Assembly (NCBI GenBank): GCA_022511425.1
Contig: JAFLRO010000008.1
Span: 1-51,111, forward strand
Direction: 5' to 3'
From: Acetatifactor sp.
GTDB taxonomy: Bacteria; Bacillota; Clostridia; Lachnospirales; Lachnospiraceae
Length of the DNA stretch: 51,111 nucleotides
A model generated the notes under the pieces. The model ran no database searches, was not told where the DNA came from, and was given only the letters and a program-made list of their open reading frames with translations. Position numbers and translations under genes: made by a program. How positions within the stretch are numbered: the stretch's first letter is position 1; each line of letters opens with the position of its first letter. Positions 34,089 through 42,731 of this stretch are shown piece by piece.

Positions 34089-35873
34089 ATGGGGGAAAAA
34101 CTTAAATTTTTCATAGGCCGCATCAGAGAAGGCCGTCTTCAGGAGATGTGGAAACAAACCCTTTGGATTTATCAGTATGGCAGACGTTACTGGCTGATTA
34201 TGATTTTTTATACCCTTCTTGGCATGGTGAGTACGGTAGTGGTATTGTTGACCAGCTTGGTTTCCAGGGATCTGGTGGATATCATTACCGGTCATCAAAC
34301 TGGTCAAATAATAGCTACTTTCGCCATGATGATTGGATTGAATGTGGGAACCACGCTTATATCAATGGCTTCTGATTACATTTCAAGCTATTTAAGTATG
34401 AGGGTGGACGCAGCAATTAAATCCGATATTTTTTCAAAGATTTTGGTGACAGATTGGGAATCTCTCACTAATTACCATACGGGAGATTTATTGACAAGAT
34501 GGGGTTCCGATGCCTCAAGTATCTCTGCGGGTGTATTGAATTTTATACCAAATCTGGTCATATATGTATTCCGCTTCGTGAGTGCCTTTGTCATGGTGGT
34601 ATACTATGATGCATCTTTTGCTATCTTTGCTTTTCTGGGGATGCCGGTGAGTCTGCTTCTCTCAAAGAAGCTGATGAACCGTATGGTGAACAATAATAAG
34701 AAGAGTGCCGCCATGAGCGCGAAAATGTCCGGATTTAATCAGGAGACATTTTCTAATATCCAGACCATTAAGGCTTTTGACTTGATTCGATTGTATGTGG
34801 ATAAGTTAAAAGCATACCAGAAAGAATATATAGACATGAAACTGAGCTTCCAGAAGATGTCCATGGGTACATCTCTTTTGTTATCTGTTGTGGGTATGCT
34901 AGTGTCTTACGCTGCCTATGGTTGGGGAATATATCGTGTGTGGAGTGGAGGCATTAGCTATGGAACCATGACTATGTTCTTGGGTTTATCCGGAACGTTG
35001 ACAGGAACGTTGCATAACTTGACATCTCTGATACCTTCAGCAATTGGACTGACTACTTCTGCCGGCAGATTGATGGATATCGTTGAGATGCCAAGGGAGG
35101 ATTACAGCCACGATGAAGAGGTGGATGCTTTTTTTAAAAAATACCGCGGTCAGGGAATTGGTATGGTGATACGGGATATGGACTACGCTTATCAGACAGG
35201 AAATCAGGTGTTCCATCAAGCATCCCTGGAAGCGTATCCCCATGAGATTATTGCCTTAGTAGGACCTTCCGGTGAAGGAAAGACAACAATGCTCCGTGTG
35301 ATGCTATCTTTAATGCAGTCCCAGGGCGGAGAGGCATTGCTTGTCGGTGGTAATCAGATGGAAAGCAGTGGCTCAACAGACAAAATCACATTGACGCCCT
35401 CCACAAGAAAGCTATTTTCCTATGTGCCTCAGGGGAATACCATGCTTTCCGGAACCATTGCGGAAAATATGCGCAATGTGAAGCCGGATGCCACCGATGA
35501 AGAGATTATTAATGCCCTGGAACTGGCTTGTGCTTGGGATTTTGTTGAAAAGCTGCCGGATGGGATAAACAGTGTAGTCAAGGAGCGGGGAGGCGGATTT
35601 TCGGAAGGACAAGCCCAGCGCCTTTCCATTGCGCGAGCGCTTCTCAGAAAGTCTCCATTACTGCTTCTGGACGAAGCGACCTCAGCACTGGATGTTGCAA
35701 CAGAGAGAAAGGTTCTTAAGAATATCATGCATGACAGCTATCCCAGAACCTGTATAGTCACAACACACCGTCCAACGGTTTTGGAGGCATGTACCCGAGT
35801 CTATGCCATTCGCGATAAAAAGTGTGTGGTGCTGAATCAAAATGAGATAAATGAAATGGTGAGAGGCTTTTGA
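34089..35873 (+). CDS. ABC exporter (fused membrane and ATPase domains)
   Basis: A 594-residue half-transporter: six membrane helices (~35-320), then an ATPase with Walker A G-P-S-G-E-G-K-T-T (~392), Q-loop V-P-Q-G-N, signature F-S-E-G-Q-A-Q-R (variant of LSGGQ), Walker B L-L-L-L-D-E-A-T-S-A-L-D and H-loop T-T-H-R-P. ATG 34089 is preferred; GTG 34050 would add 13 residues. There is no N-terminal C39 peptidase domain, so leader cleavage needs another enzyme, and the S26 peptidase at 37213 is a candidate. It most likely homodimerises and exports the leader-bearing proteins. Confidence 0.85.
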   Translation: MGEKLKFFIGRIREGRLQEMWKQTLWIYQYGRRYWLIMIFYTLLGMVSTVVVLLTSLVSRDLVDIITGHQTGQIIATFAMMIGLNVGTTLISMASDYISSYLSMRVDAAIKSDIFSKILVTDWESLTNYHTGDLLTRWGSDASSISAGVLNFIPNLVIYVFRFVSAFVMVVYYDASFAIFAFLGMPVSLLLSKKLMNRMVNNNKKSAAMSAKMSGFNQETFSNIQTIKAFDLIRLYVDKLKAYQKEYIDMKLSFQKMSMGTSLLLSVVGMLVSYAAYGWGIYRVWSGGISYGTMTMFLGLSGTLTGTLHNLTSLIPSAIGLTTSAGRLMDIVEMPREDYSHDEEVDAFFKKYRGQGIGMVIRDMDYAYQTGNQVFHQASLEAYPHEIIALVGPSGEGKTTMLRVMLSLMQSQGGEALLVGGNQMESSGSTDKITLTPSTRKLFSYVPQGNTMLSGTIAENMRNVKPDATDEEIINALELACAWDFVEKLPDGINSVVKERGGGFSEGQAQRLSIARALLRKSPLLLLDEATSALDVATERKVLKNIMHDSYPRTCIVTTHRPTVLEACTRVYAIRDKKCVVLNQNEINEMVRGF

Positions 35874-35896
35874 AGTCTCTCACCAAAGTATAGGTC

Positions 35897-37054
35897 TCAG
35901 TGTGTGGCAAGGTAATCGTCAATCCCTTCCTTCATAACATCCACCGCAGAAAAGTTCTTGGTACAATGTAATCTGGCAATATAAATTCTGTCAGCCAATT
36001 CATCCACCAAATCCAGATTAGCGCTGAGCATTTGCGGGGTCCAGGTGGGAGAAATCAATCTCTGCAGGACCAGAAGCCGTTTTTTATCAGGGGAAAGTTC
36101 TTCTATATAATCTCCCATGGCCTGCCGCAGCAGAATGATGCCACCCAATGGATAGGATGCAGGATCACATATCTCCGAGGTTCCGCACCAGGGCAATCCG
36201 TGTATCATGGGCTGTCCGTTCTTAAGGGCGAGAACATTCAAGTCGCCGTTCAACAGAGGAACCTGAAGCAGGTCATGCCAGAGGTTAGTGTGGGTGGATT
36301 TTCCGGTACCGGAGGGGCCGGAAAAAAGCCATGCTTTGCCCTGATAAAGGAAAGAGGCAGAATGTAGTACCGCCATGTGATGCTTCTGTACCAGATATAA
36401 AAAGGCAAATCGGATGGCATGGAAGAGTTCTTCACGAAAGTTGTCTGTATATGGCGGATGGCAGTATATATCAGCAAGCATCGCATCTTTGGAAAGATGT
36501 ATTTCCTCTATATATGTTTTGCTTGGGAACAAAAGTATATATTGCTCCTCGGTGTCAATAATTGTCAGTTCATTGTTACGAAGCAAAAGAACACCGCTGA
36601 TAGGATGGGAGAAAGAATGCGGATGTATTGTGATTGTCTGGTCTGCTGGTTCGGCGGTGCTGCACAAAAAGGAGTTAAAGCATTCCGTGAAGGCTTCCGG
36701 CGAGCCCACCAGTTTTAATATGAGATTACCGGCTCTTATGTGTTTTTCTGATGTCCTTATTATGAAGGAACTATTTGGAATTTCAGTCAGATAGCCCCCG
36801 ACGCTCAGGTTTTCGAGAAACTGGTCAATGTCCGCCGCAAGAGAGGGAAGTTCATTTTTGGCAGTGCCATAGTATTCTGCACAGGCAGCTATCAGATCTA
36901 TTCTATCATGCTCCTGTTCCAAAAGGTTCCATAAAAATGCACTGGTTTCGTTAAGTCGGCTTCCTCTCATATGATCAGCCTGTGTCTGCCCGTAAGGAAG
37001 CAGATAAGGTATTCCGCTCAGTTCTTTTAGCACGTAGTGATCATTGCGCTTCAC
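35897..37054 (-). CDS. PqqD-HPr kinase-like fusion protein
   Basis: A 385-residue protein on the minus strand, convergent with the exporter. Residues 1-~90 are PqqD-like (R-L-N-E-T-S-A-F-L-W-N-L-L, D-I-D-Q-F-L-E-N-L). After a linker domain, residues ~220-380 resemble HPr kinase/phosphorylase C-terminal domains: Walker A G-P-S-G-T-G-K-S-T (~243), L-L-N-G-D, and a loop G-L-P-W-C-G-T-S-E. HPrK-like enzymes in lasso-peptide loci phosphorylate peptides. The fused PqqD could bring in the leader and the kinase modify Ser/Thr-rich cargo; this is inference. GTG start with AGGGG about 8 bases upstream. Confidence 0.8.
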   Translation of the reverse strand: MKRNDHYVLKELSGIPYLLPYGQTQADHMRGSRLNETSAFLWNLLEQEHDRIDLIAACAEYYGTAKNELPSLAADIDQFLENLSVGGYLTEIPNSSFIIRTSEKHIRAGNLILKLVGSPEAFTECFNSFLCSTAEPADQTITIHPHSFSHPISGVLLLRNNELTIIDTEEQYILLFPSKTYIEEIHLSKDAMLADIYCHPPYTDNFREELFHAIRFAFLYLVQKHHMAVLHSASFLYQGKAWLFSGPSGTGKSTHTNLWHDLLQVPLLNGDLNVLALKNGQPMIHGLPWCGTSEICDPASYPLGGIILLRQAMGDYIEELSPDKKRLLVLQRLISPTWTPQMLSANLDLVDELADRIYIARLHCTKNFSAVDVMKEGIDDYLATH

Positions 37055-37090
37055 AGGATTTCCCCTTTCTTTTCATATTAGAATAAACTT

Positions 37091-37099
37091 ATTATAGCA
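37091..37099 (-). promoter_or_regulatory. Extended -10 promoter, minus strand
   Basis: On the minus strand TGCTATAAT lies about 40 bases before the GTG start of the PqqD-kinase gene. No clear -35. A small hairpin (AATTCC/GGAATT near 37120-37138) lies farther upstream. Confidence 0.5.
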
Positions 37100-37212
37100 T
37101 TACTCAAATGAAAATGCTACAATTCCAACGAAGGAATTCAATGTAACTAGCCAAAGTAAGTGTATGGATTGAGTTAATGCATTGAAAATATTTTGAAGAG
37201 GAGACAGGTCAG

Positions 37213-37728
37213 ATGCATGAACAACACAATCAGTTAAAAAGAAAACAAGAAGAGAAAAGCAATCAGAGTCGCTCCACAGAGCCAAAACAGGATATTGAGG
37301 AGCTATTGGCCCATGGCAATGCAGTACAATTTATGCCTCAGGGCTACAGTATGTATCCTCTTTTTGTGCCGGGAAGGGACGAGGCTGTGGTGGCACCGGT
37401 GGATCCTGGCAGGCTGAAACGGGGCGATGTGACTCTTTACCGCAGAGATGGCGGTATTCTGGTGTTACATCGTATCTGGAGGAAGAAAGGAAATGAATTT
37501 TATCTGGTGGGAGATAACCAAAAAGAGATTGAGGGACCTTTGCGGGAGGATCAGATGAAGGGAATCCTGGTGCAGATTGTCAGAAAGGGCAGACGATTTT
37601 CTACGGCGAATGTACTCTATCGGTTTCTGGCAGGTATCTGGCTGTGGCTGCGGCCCATACGGCCTATTCTCTCCTGTGTCCTGGCATGCTGTAAGCGGCT
37701 TTTAGGGAAGGGCAGAAGTAATTGCTGA
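37213..37728 (+). CDS. S24/S26-family signal peptidase-like protease
   Basis: A 171-residue protein. Catalytic serine in G-Y-S-M-Y-P (Ser46), then R-G-D-V-T-L-Y-R-R, L-H-R-I (His86) and V-G-D-N (Asp101). A histidine where bacterial type I enzymes have lysine marks the Ser-His S26B group (SipW/endoplasmic type). There is no N-terminal membrane helix; a hydrophobic, basic C-terminal segment (~145-165) may bind the membrane. S26 enzymes cut after small residues at -3 and -1; the shared leaders offer V-Y-A. Thus it is the best candidate leader peptidase. AGGAG upstream of ATG 37213. Confidence 0.8.
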   Translation: MHEQHNQLKRKQEEKSNQSRSTEPKQDIEELLAHGNAVQFMPQGYSMYPLFVPGRDEAVVAPVDPGRLKRGDVTLYRRDGGILVLHRIWRKKGNEFYLVGDNQKEIEGPLREDQMKGILVQIVRKGRRFSTANVLYRFLAGIWLWLRPIRPILSCVLACCKRLLGKGRSNC

Positions 37729-37819
37729 GACAGTAACAGAGACAAAGTGAAAAGCAAATGTAAAAGTTAACTGTAACTGAGCTGTTTATAAGCAATGATT
37801 ATTATAACTATAAAATTTA

Positions 37820-37848
37820 TTGATTTTACTTATGGATTGATTTATATT
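37820..37848 (+). promoter_or_regulatory. Promoter of purA
   Basis: TTGATT (37820-37825), 17-base spacer, TATATT (37843-37848). Leader of about 50 bases. Confidence 0.6.
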
Positions 37849-37905
37849 ATACTTAGACTGCATTGATAATTCATCCGTCATAGGGCGGGAAATGGAGGAA
37901 GTTAT

Positions 37906-39198
37906 ATGGTAAAGGCAATCGTGGGAGCCAACTGGGGCGACGAGGGCAAGGGAAAAATCACAGACATGATGGCGCAGAAGGCCGATATTGTAGTACGCTT
38001 TCAGGGAGGTGCCAATGCAGGCCACACTATTGTAAATAACTATGGAAAATTTGCGCTGCATACACTGCCGTCCGGCGTATTCTATGATCACACTACCAGC
38101 GTGATTGGAAACGGCGTAGCCTTGGATATCCCTAAGCTCTTTCAAGAGATACAGTCCATCGTTGACAGGGATGTTCCAAAACCTAAGATTCTGGTATCTG
38201 ACAGAGCTCAGATCGTGATGCCTTACCATATTCTGTTTGACCAGTATGAAGAGGAGAGGCTGGGGGGCAAATCCTTCGGCTCTACTAAATCCGGTATTGC
38301 GCCCTTTTATTCAGATAAATATGCAAAGATTGGGTTTCAGGTCAGCGAGCTCTTTGACGAGGAGCTGTTAAAAGAGAAAGTAGAGCGCATTTGTGCACTT
38401 AAGAATGTAATGCTGGAGCACTTGTACCACAAGCCTTTGATTAATCCGACGGAGCTTCTGGAAACCCTGCACAGCTATCGCGACATGGTAGCTCCCTACG
38501 TATGCGATGTGTCCGCTTTTTTGGACAAGGCATTGAAGGAGGGCAAGACAGTGCTGCTGGAGGGACAGCTTGGTACCTTGAAGGATCCCGATCACGGCAT
38601 TTATCCCATGGTGACATCCTCTTCCACATTGGCAGCTTACGGCGCCATCGGCGCAGGTATTCCGCCCTACGAAATAAAACAGATCGTCACTGTATGTAAG
38701 GCTTATTCTTCCGCGGTGGGAGCAGGAGCATTTGTATCTGAGCTTTTTGGCGATGAGGCGGAGGAGCTTAGACGCAGGGGCGGTGACGGCGGAGAGTACG
38801 GTGCTACTACAGGGCGTCCCAGAAGAGTGGGCTGGTTCGACTGCGTTGCATCCAGGTATGGATGTCGGCTTCAGGGGACCACTGATGTGGCTTTTACTGT
38901 ACTTGATGTGCTGGGCTATCTGGATGAGATTCCCGTGTGCGTGGGCTACGAGATCGACGGTGAAGTGACTACGGATTTCCCTGTGACAGCAAGGCTGGAG
39001 AAGGCAAAGCCAGTGTTTGAGAAGCTGCCCGGGTGGAAATGTGAGATTCGGGGCATCAGAAAATATGAGGAATTACCCGAGAATTGCCGGCACTATATTG
39101 AGTTTATTGAGGCTAGGATCGGCTATCCCATCACTATGGTGAGCAACGGACCTGGGCGGGATGACATTATCTACAGAGAGAGTGCTTTGCGTCGTTAA
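37906..39198 (+). CDS. purA: Adenylosuccinate synthase
   Basis: A 430-residue enzyme joining IMP and aspartate with GTP to adenylosuccinate, the first committed step to AMP. N-terminal nucleotide loop G-A-N-W-G-D-E-G-K-G-K, catalytic N-A-G-H-T-I-V, G-R-P-R-R-V-G-W region and C-terminal V-S-N-G-P-G-R-D guanine-binding segment. Full length. Transcribed alone from its own promoter; it marks the return from the accessory locus to core genes. Confidence 0.97.
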   Translation: MVKAIVGANWGDEGKGKITDMMAQKADIVVRFQGGANAGHTIVNNYGKFALHTLPSGVFYDHTTSVIGNGVALDIPKLFQEIQSIVDRDVPKPKILVSDRAQIVMPYHILFDQYEEERLGGKSFGSTKSGIAPFYSDKYAKIGFQVSELFDEELLKEKVERICALKNVMLEHLYHKPLINPTELLETLHSYRDMVAPYVCDVSAFLDKALKEGKTVLLEGQLGTLKDPDHGIYPMVTSSSTLAAYGAIGAGIPPYEIKQIVTVCKAYSSAVGAGAFVSELFGDEAEELRRRGGDGGEYGATTGRPRRVGWFDCVASRYGCRLQGTTDVAFTVLDVLGYLDEIPVCVGYEIDGEVTTDFPVTARLEKAKPVFEKLPGWKCEIRGIRKYEELPENCRHYIEFIEARIGYPITMVSNGPGRDDIIYRESALRR

Positions 39199-39247
39199 AG
39201 CTTGGAAACGGTATTGTGCATGATTTGGTCAGTCCACTCAAGTGGTC

Positions 39248-39291
39248 TATAGAGCAGACAGTCCGGACATGCGGTGTATAGCGCAGACAGT
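39248..39291 (+). repeat. Two 15-bp direct repeats upstream of the LysR gene
   Basis: TATAGAGCAGACAGT (39248-39262) and TATAGCGCAGACAGT (39277-39291), one mismatch, 29 bases apart, the second ending 14 bases before the LysR start. Could be an operator or a short duplication. Confidence 0.6.
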
Positions 39292-39305
39292 GTGTTGGAA
39301 AGAGT

Positions 39306-40199
39306 ATGATTTGTAATCTGGAATATTTCAAGGTATTTTATTATACGGCCAAATGCGGCAGTGTCACCGGTGCGGCTGCGGAGCTTGCCATCTCTCAGCC
39401 GGCGGTGAGCCAGTCCCTAAAACAGCTGGAGCACAGTTTGGGGGTCAGCCTGTTTGTGCGGGCTTCCAGGGGCGTAAGGCTGACTGCAGAGGGAGAAGTG
39501 CTCTATTCCTACGTGGAAAAGGGGTATGAGCAGATCCGGCAGGGGGTGGAGAAGGTGCAGCAGATGCAGAGTCTGGAGCTGGGCGAGGTTCATATCGGAG
39601 CCAGCGATATGACTCTGCGCTTTTTTCTGCTTCCCTTTCTGGAGCGTTTTCACGAAGAGTACCCGGAGATCAAAGTAGTAGTCAGCAACGGTCCCACACC
39701 GGAAACTCTCTCCCTGCTTCGGGAGGGTAAAATCGACTTTGGCGTGGTCAGTACACCTTTCGGTGAGACAGAAGATATAAGTACTGTTCGGGTGCGTGAG
39801 ATTGAGGATGTATTCGTGGCAGGTAGACGATTTATCTCCTACAAGAACAAGATGCTGGATTTTCAGGAGCTGGAAGATCTGCCCATGATCTTTCTTGAGG
39901 GAAATACCAGTACCAGACATTATATGGACAACTATCTGGCAGGAAACGGTATCGCTCTGCAGCCGGAATTTGAACTTGCGACCAGTGATATGATTGTGCA
40001 GTTTGCTCTGAGGAATCTGGGTGTGGGCTGTGTGGTGCGGGATTTTGCGTCCGAGTATTTGGACGACGGAACACTGTTTGAATTGCGGTTCAACAAGATG
40101 ATTCCAAAGCGGAGCCTGTGCGTAGTGCGCAGCATGCGTCAGAAGCCCTCGCTGGCAGCGGAACGACTGCTTGAAATTCTTGATAAAGAAAGTTCGTGA
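39306..40199 (+). CDS. LysR-family transcriptional regulator
   Basis: A 297-residue regulator. N-terminal winged helix-turn-helix: F-K-V-F-Y-Y-T-A-K-C-G-S-V-T-G-A-A-A-E-L, S-Q-P-A-V-S-Q-S-L-K-Q-L-E, then the effector-binding domain from about residue 90. It resembles the CysL/YwfM-type group, but the ligand cannot be read. It is followed after 32 bases by a HAD gene, possibly its target. The direct repeats at 39248-39291 may be an autoregulatory site. Confidence 0.9.
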   Translation: MICNLEYFKVFYYTAKCGSVTGAAAELAISQPAVSQSLKQLEHSLGVSLFVRASRGVRLTAEGEVLYSYVEKGYEQIRQGVEKVQQMQSLELGEVHIGASDMTLRFFLLPFLERFHEEYPEIKVVVSNGPTPETLSLLREGKIDFGVVSTPFGETEDISTVRVREIEDVFVAGRRFISYKNKMLDFQELEDLPMIFLEGNTSTRHYMDNYLAGNGIALQPEFELATSDMIVQFALRNLGVGCVVRDFASEYLDDGTLFELRFNKMIPKRSLCVVRSMRQKPSLAAERLLEILDKESS

Positions 40200-40231
40200 A
40201 TGTGATTTCTGCTGTTTTGGAGGATGGATGA

Positions 40232-40834
40232 ATGATACGCAATATTATTTTTGACATTGGAAATGTTCTGACGGATTTTCGGTGGAAGGAGTTCCTGGTG
40301 GACAAGGGGTTTGACGGGGAGATGATTCGGCGGATTGCCAGGGCTTCTGTGGAGAGCCCTCTCTGGAGAGAGATCGACAGAGGAGAGTGGGATCGGGAGA
40401 AGCTGATGCGAGAGTTCATTAAATTGGACCCTGAGATTGAATCCGAACTCCGATTTGCCTATGAGGATGTTCACGGCATGGTGTCGCCTAGAACCTATGC
40501 TATTCCCTGGATCAAAGAGCTGAAGGAGAAGGGGTACGGAGTTTACTATCTGTCCAATTTTTCGGACAAGGCTTACGTGGATTGTGCGGATGCGCTCATG
40601 TTTATACCTTACACAGATGGCGGGATTCTATCCTACCGTGAACGCGTAGTTAAGCCGGAGCCGGAAATCTACAGGCTGCTTTTGGAACGCTACGGGTTGA
40701 GGGCGGAGGAGTGTGTTTTTCTGGATGATCTGGAAGTGAATGTGGAGGCAGCCAGGAGAGAGGGCTTTGCCGGTATTGTATTTAAGACAAAGGAACAGGC
40801 GGAAGAAGAGTTAGCCCGTTTGGGAGTGAAGTAG
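40232..40834 (+). CDS. HAD-superfamily hydrolase (HAD-IA)
   Basis: A 200-residue phosphatase-like protein: motif I D-I-G-N-V-L (6-11 region), cap with W-R-E-I-D-R-G-E, motif II L-S-N-F, motif III K-P-E-P-E-I-Y and motif IV F-L-D-D. In the usual motif I (DxDxT/V) the second Asp is replaced by Asn, D-I-G-N, as in YihX-type sugar phosphatases. Substrate unknown. GGAGG before the start. Confidence 0.88.
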   Translation: MIRNIIFDIGNVLTDFRWKEFLVDKGFDGEMIRRIARASVESPLWREIDRGEWDREKLMREFIKLDPEIESELRFAYEDVHGMVSPRTYAIPWIKELKEKGYGVYYLSNFSDKAYVDCADALMFIPYTDGGILSYRERVVKPEPEIYRLLLERYGLRAEECVFLDDLEVNVEAARREGFAGIVFKTKEQAEEELARLGVK

Positions 40835-40861
40835 ACTGCTATGACAATGATACAAGATTGA

Positions 40862-41206
40862 TTATTGGATGTCGTTGTCAGATTGCTCAGAGATATTAGC
40901 ATCTGCGTTTGTAGAAAGATCCGCGCCCAATCCCTGCTTCGCATCGGCTATAGTATGTCTTCCGGTGAGCTTGCCATACATCCATGTATAGATCCAAATG
41001 AGCAGCGGCACGGCTACAGTGGCTAAGATGCAGCTCATGAACCATTTACCCGAGTCGGAGTTGTCAAAGATGGCAACAATCAGGGTAACGATATATAAAA
41101 TCACCAACAGAATCACGCCGGTAAGGGCGACGACCTGTTTCGAGGTCACTTTTTTTTTGCCGTGGAGGGTTTCTTTATTGTTTTGATTTTCCATAAATTC
41201 TCGCAT
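40862..41206 (-). CDS. Small membrane protein of unknown function
   Basis: A 114-residue protein with a charged N-terminus, two membrane helices (~27-46 and 56-76) and a hydrophilic acidic C-terminus. ATG 41206 or ATG 41194 may be the start; neither ribosome binding site is strong. No family recognised. It has its own promoter (41243-41271). Confidence 0.65.
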   Translation of the reverse strand: MREFMENQNNKETLHGKKKVTSKQVVALTGVILLVILYIVTLIVAIFDNSDSGKWFMSCILATVAVPLLIWIYTWMYGKLTGRHTIADAKQGLGADLSTNADANISEQSDNDIQ

Positions 41207-41242
41207 TCTGCCATCTTAGCGGCCTTGGAAGGTGTTTTGTCT

Positions 41243-41271
41243 ATCATAGCACTGTATTGTGAAATTTACAA
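41243..41271 (-). promoter_or_regulatory. Promoter, minus strand
   Basis: On the minus strand TTGTAA, 17-base spacer, TATGAT with extended TGc, about 40 bases before the small membrane protein start. Confidence 0.6.
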
Positions 41272-41367
41272 GTAAGTGAAGTTTATTTGTAACGGGTTCA
41301 GACATAATTTATAATGAAGAAATCATCGAAGCAGCAGTCCCTATTTTACAAAGTGTACAGATAAATT

Positions 41368-41390
41368 CAGGGTAGCTATTAGCTACCCTG
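41368..41390 (-). terminator. Terminator of the DUF1508 gene
   Basis: A perfect 10-bp stem, CAGGGTAGCT with AGCTACCCTG, three-base loop, just downstream of the minus-strand DUF1508 stop. The following T run is weak on the minus strand. Confidence 0.7.
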
Positions 41391-41404
41391 AGTTATGTTA
41401 CATG

Positions 41405-41773
41405 TTATTCAGTTACAATGTTTGCATCAGGAGCATTCTTTTTAACTGATTCAATGCCATTCTTGCAACTGGCTAGAGATTTATATCCCTCGCTAACAGC
41501 AATAATTTGACCATTTGTAGCCTTGAGTCTGAAACGGAACTCACCAGCCTTATCAGTATAAATCTCAAACTTTGGATTTTTCTCGGTATTGTATCCTTCT
41601 ACAGTCTGATTTTCAACTGCAGCTACTGGAGCATTGTTTTGAACACTTTTGATGCCATTTTTGCATGCTGCTTCACTCGAATATACTTCAGATGTTGCAA
41701 TAACCTCTCCGTTAGAGGCTTTCAAGTCAAACTTAATTCCGGTCTTGGTTTCTTTGATCACAAATTTGCCCAT
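41405..41773 (-). CDS. Tandem DUF1508 (YegP-like) protein
   Basis: A 122-residue protein made of two DUF1508 units, each with F-x-(F/L)-K-A-(S/T)-N-G-(E/Q)-(V/I)-I-A-(T/V)-S-E and a Y-x-S-x-x-(A/S)-C-K-N-G-I-(K/E)-S-V end. The repeats start near residues 3 and 66. DUF1508 folds as a small alpha-beta unit of unknown role, often in stress-related contexts. Clear GGAGG before the start. Confidence 0.88.
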   Translation of the reverse strand: MGKFVIKETKTGIKFDLKASNGEVIATSEVYSSEAACKNGIKSVQNNAPVAAVENQTVEGYNTEKNPKFEIYTDKAGEFRFRLKATNGQIIAVSEGYKSLASCKNGIESVKKNAPDANIVTE

Positions 41774-41892
41774 AGGGAACCTCCATCGATAATTTAATAT
41801 TGTATGTACATTTTACTACTATATTTTACGAAATTCAACAATATTTTTCTTTACAGGTCGAACTTGAAAAAATAGCTAACCTGTTCTAAAAT

Positions 41893-41982
41893 GGGGTATC
41901 ATCGGAAAGGATGTGCCAAATGTCATTTTGAGATAGCCGAAAGTACAAAATACCCCGAGCCTGCGGCATTCGCAAGCCCGGG
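41893..41982 (+). ncRNA. Structured intergenic element with two competing hairpins
   Basis: GGGGTAT (41893-41899) pairs with ATACCCC (41950-41956), with an inner TCGG/CCGA stem. The CCC of that arm can instead start a second hairpin, 41954-41965 with 41971-41982 (10 of 12 pairs, loop GCATT). No long T run. Whether it is a small RNA, a leader or a decayed toxin-antitoxin region is unclear. Confidence 0.35.
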
Positions 41983-42044
41983 ATACTTAAAGGGGAGGAT
42001 TAAGTATTATTTTTATCTTTCGTTCCATCAAAGGAGGGGGTTCC

Positions 42045-42095
42045 TTGACAGTAGATAGTTTGACACATCTTTTAGGATTTATTCAAATTTTATAA
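42045..42095 (+). pseudogene. Tiny ORF, possible relic of a holin-like type I toxin
   Basis: TTG 42045 opens a 16-codon frame (M-T-V-D-S-L-T-H-L-L-G-F-I-Q-I-L) preceded by AAAGGAGGGGG, one of the strongest ribosome binding sites in the window. Small hydrophobic holin-like toxins of Firmicutes begin in a similar way but are about 30 residues. This copy ends early, so it may be a decayed toxin, or chance. Confidence 0.3.
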
Positions 42096-42152
42096 AAAAT
42101 TTTTTAAAATCTGAAAATAGTTTCTTCCTTGATATTGTTTAAAATCAAATTC

Positions 42153-42161
42153 TGTTATATA
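42153..42161 (+). promoter_or_regulatory. Extended -10 promoter of the SEC-C gene
   Basis: TGtTATATA (42153-42161), with TTGATA at 42129-42134 as a distant -35. Start near 42168 gives a 60-base leader. Between 42096 and 42128 the DNA is an AT-rich run. Confidence 0.45.
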
Positions 42162-42227
42162 CTTACAAATATGGCACATGGCTTTCGTCTGTGCCTGGAC
42201 AGTAAGATAGATAAGGATGGTAATGTT

Positions 42228-42731
42228 ATGGCATTATTGGATGAATGGAAAAAAGTAGCATATAACGAGACTGTGGATCAGAATAAGCTGCAAAAACTCT
42301 GGGCAGCTTATTTCCAGCAGGAGAAGGAAATCTATGCCCGGCTTTTAAAGAATCCTGACGAGGTAGTCAAGGGTACGGTAAAGGAACTGGCTGAGAAGTA
42401 TGGCGTCACGGTCATGACTATGACGGGCTTTTTGGATGGCATCAACGACAGTCTGAAGGAGGCTAATCCCATCGAGGAGATGGAGGAAGATACCGAGGTA
42501 AATCTCGGCTTTGACAAAGAGCTGCTGTACAAGAATATGGTGGCTGCCGAGGCTGACTGGCTTTACAATCTGGAGGAGTGGAACGATATTTTTGACGAGG
42601 ATAAAAGAAAAGCCCTCTATAAGGAGCAGAAGTCGTCCACTACCATCGTTAAAGAGGCAAAGGTATACCCCAATGATCCCTGTCCCTGCGGCAGCGGCAA
42701 AAAGTATAAGAAGTGCTGCGGCAAAAAATAA
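42228..42731 (+). CDS. SEC-C motif protein
   Basis: A 167-residue protein from ATG 42228 (AAGGATGG upstream); the longer frame from 42129 would start inside the promoter. The body is helical. The end carries the SEC-C zinc-binding motif: [17 protein letters not shown]. As in SecA the motif binds Zn and contacts ribosomes or SecB-type partners. The N-terminal part is a conserved Lachnospiraceae-type domain of unknown role. Confidence 0.85.
   Translation: MALLDEWKKVAYNETVDQNKLQKLWAAYFQQEKEIYARLLKNPDEVVKGTVKELAEKYGVTVMTMTGFLDGINDSLKEANPIEEMEEDTEVNLGFDKELLYKNMVAAEADWLYNLEEWNDIFDEDKRKALYKEQKSSTTIVKEAKVYPNDPCPCGSGKKYKKCCGKK

Noticed and set aside
34050..35873. Peptidase-containing (C39) bacteriocin exporter
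   Set aside because: The N-terminus goes straight into the first membrane helix; no room for a C39 domain.
31158..37728. Lasso peptide cluster
   Set aside because: Kinase and nucleotidyltransferase partners fit, but there is no asparagine-synthetase-like cyclase, no B2 peptidase, and the cargo are too long.
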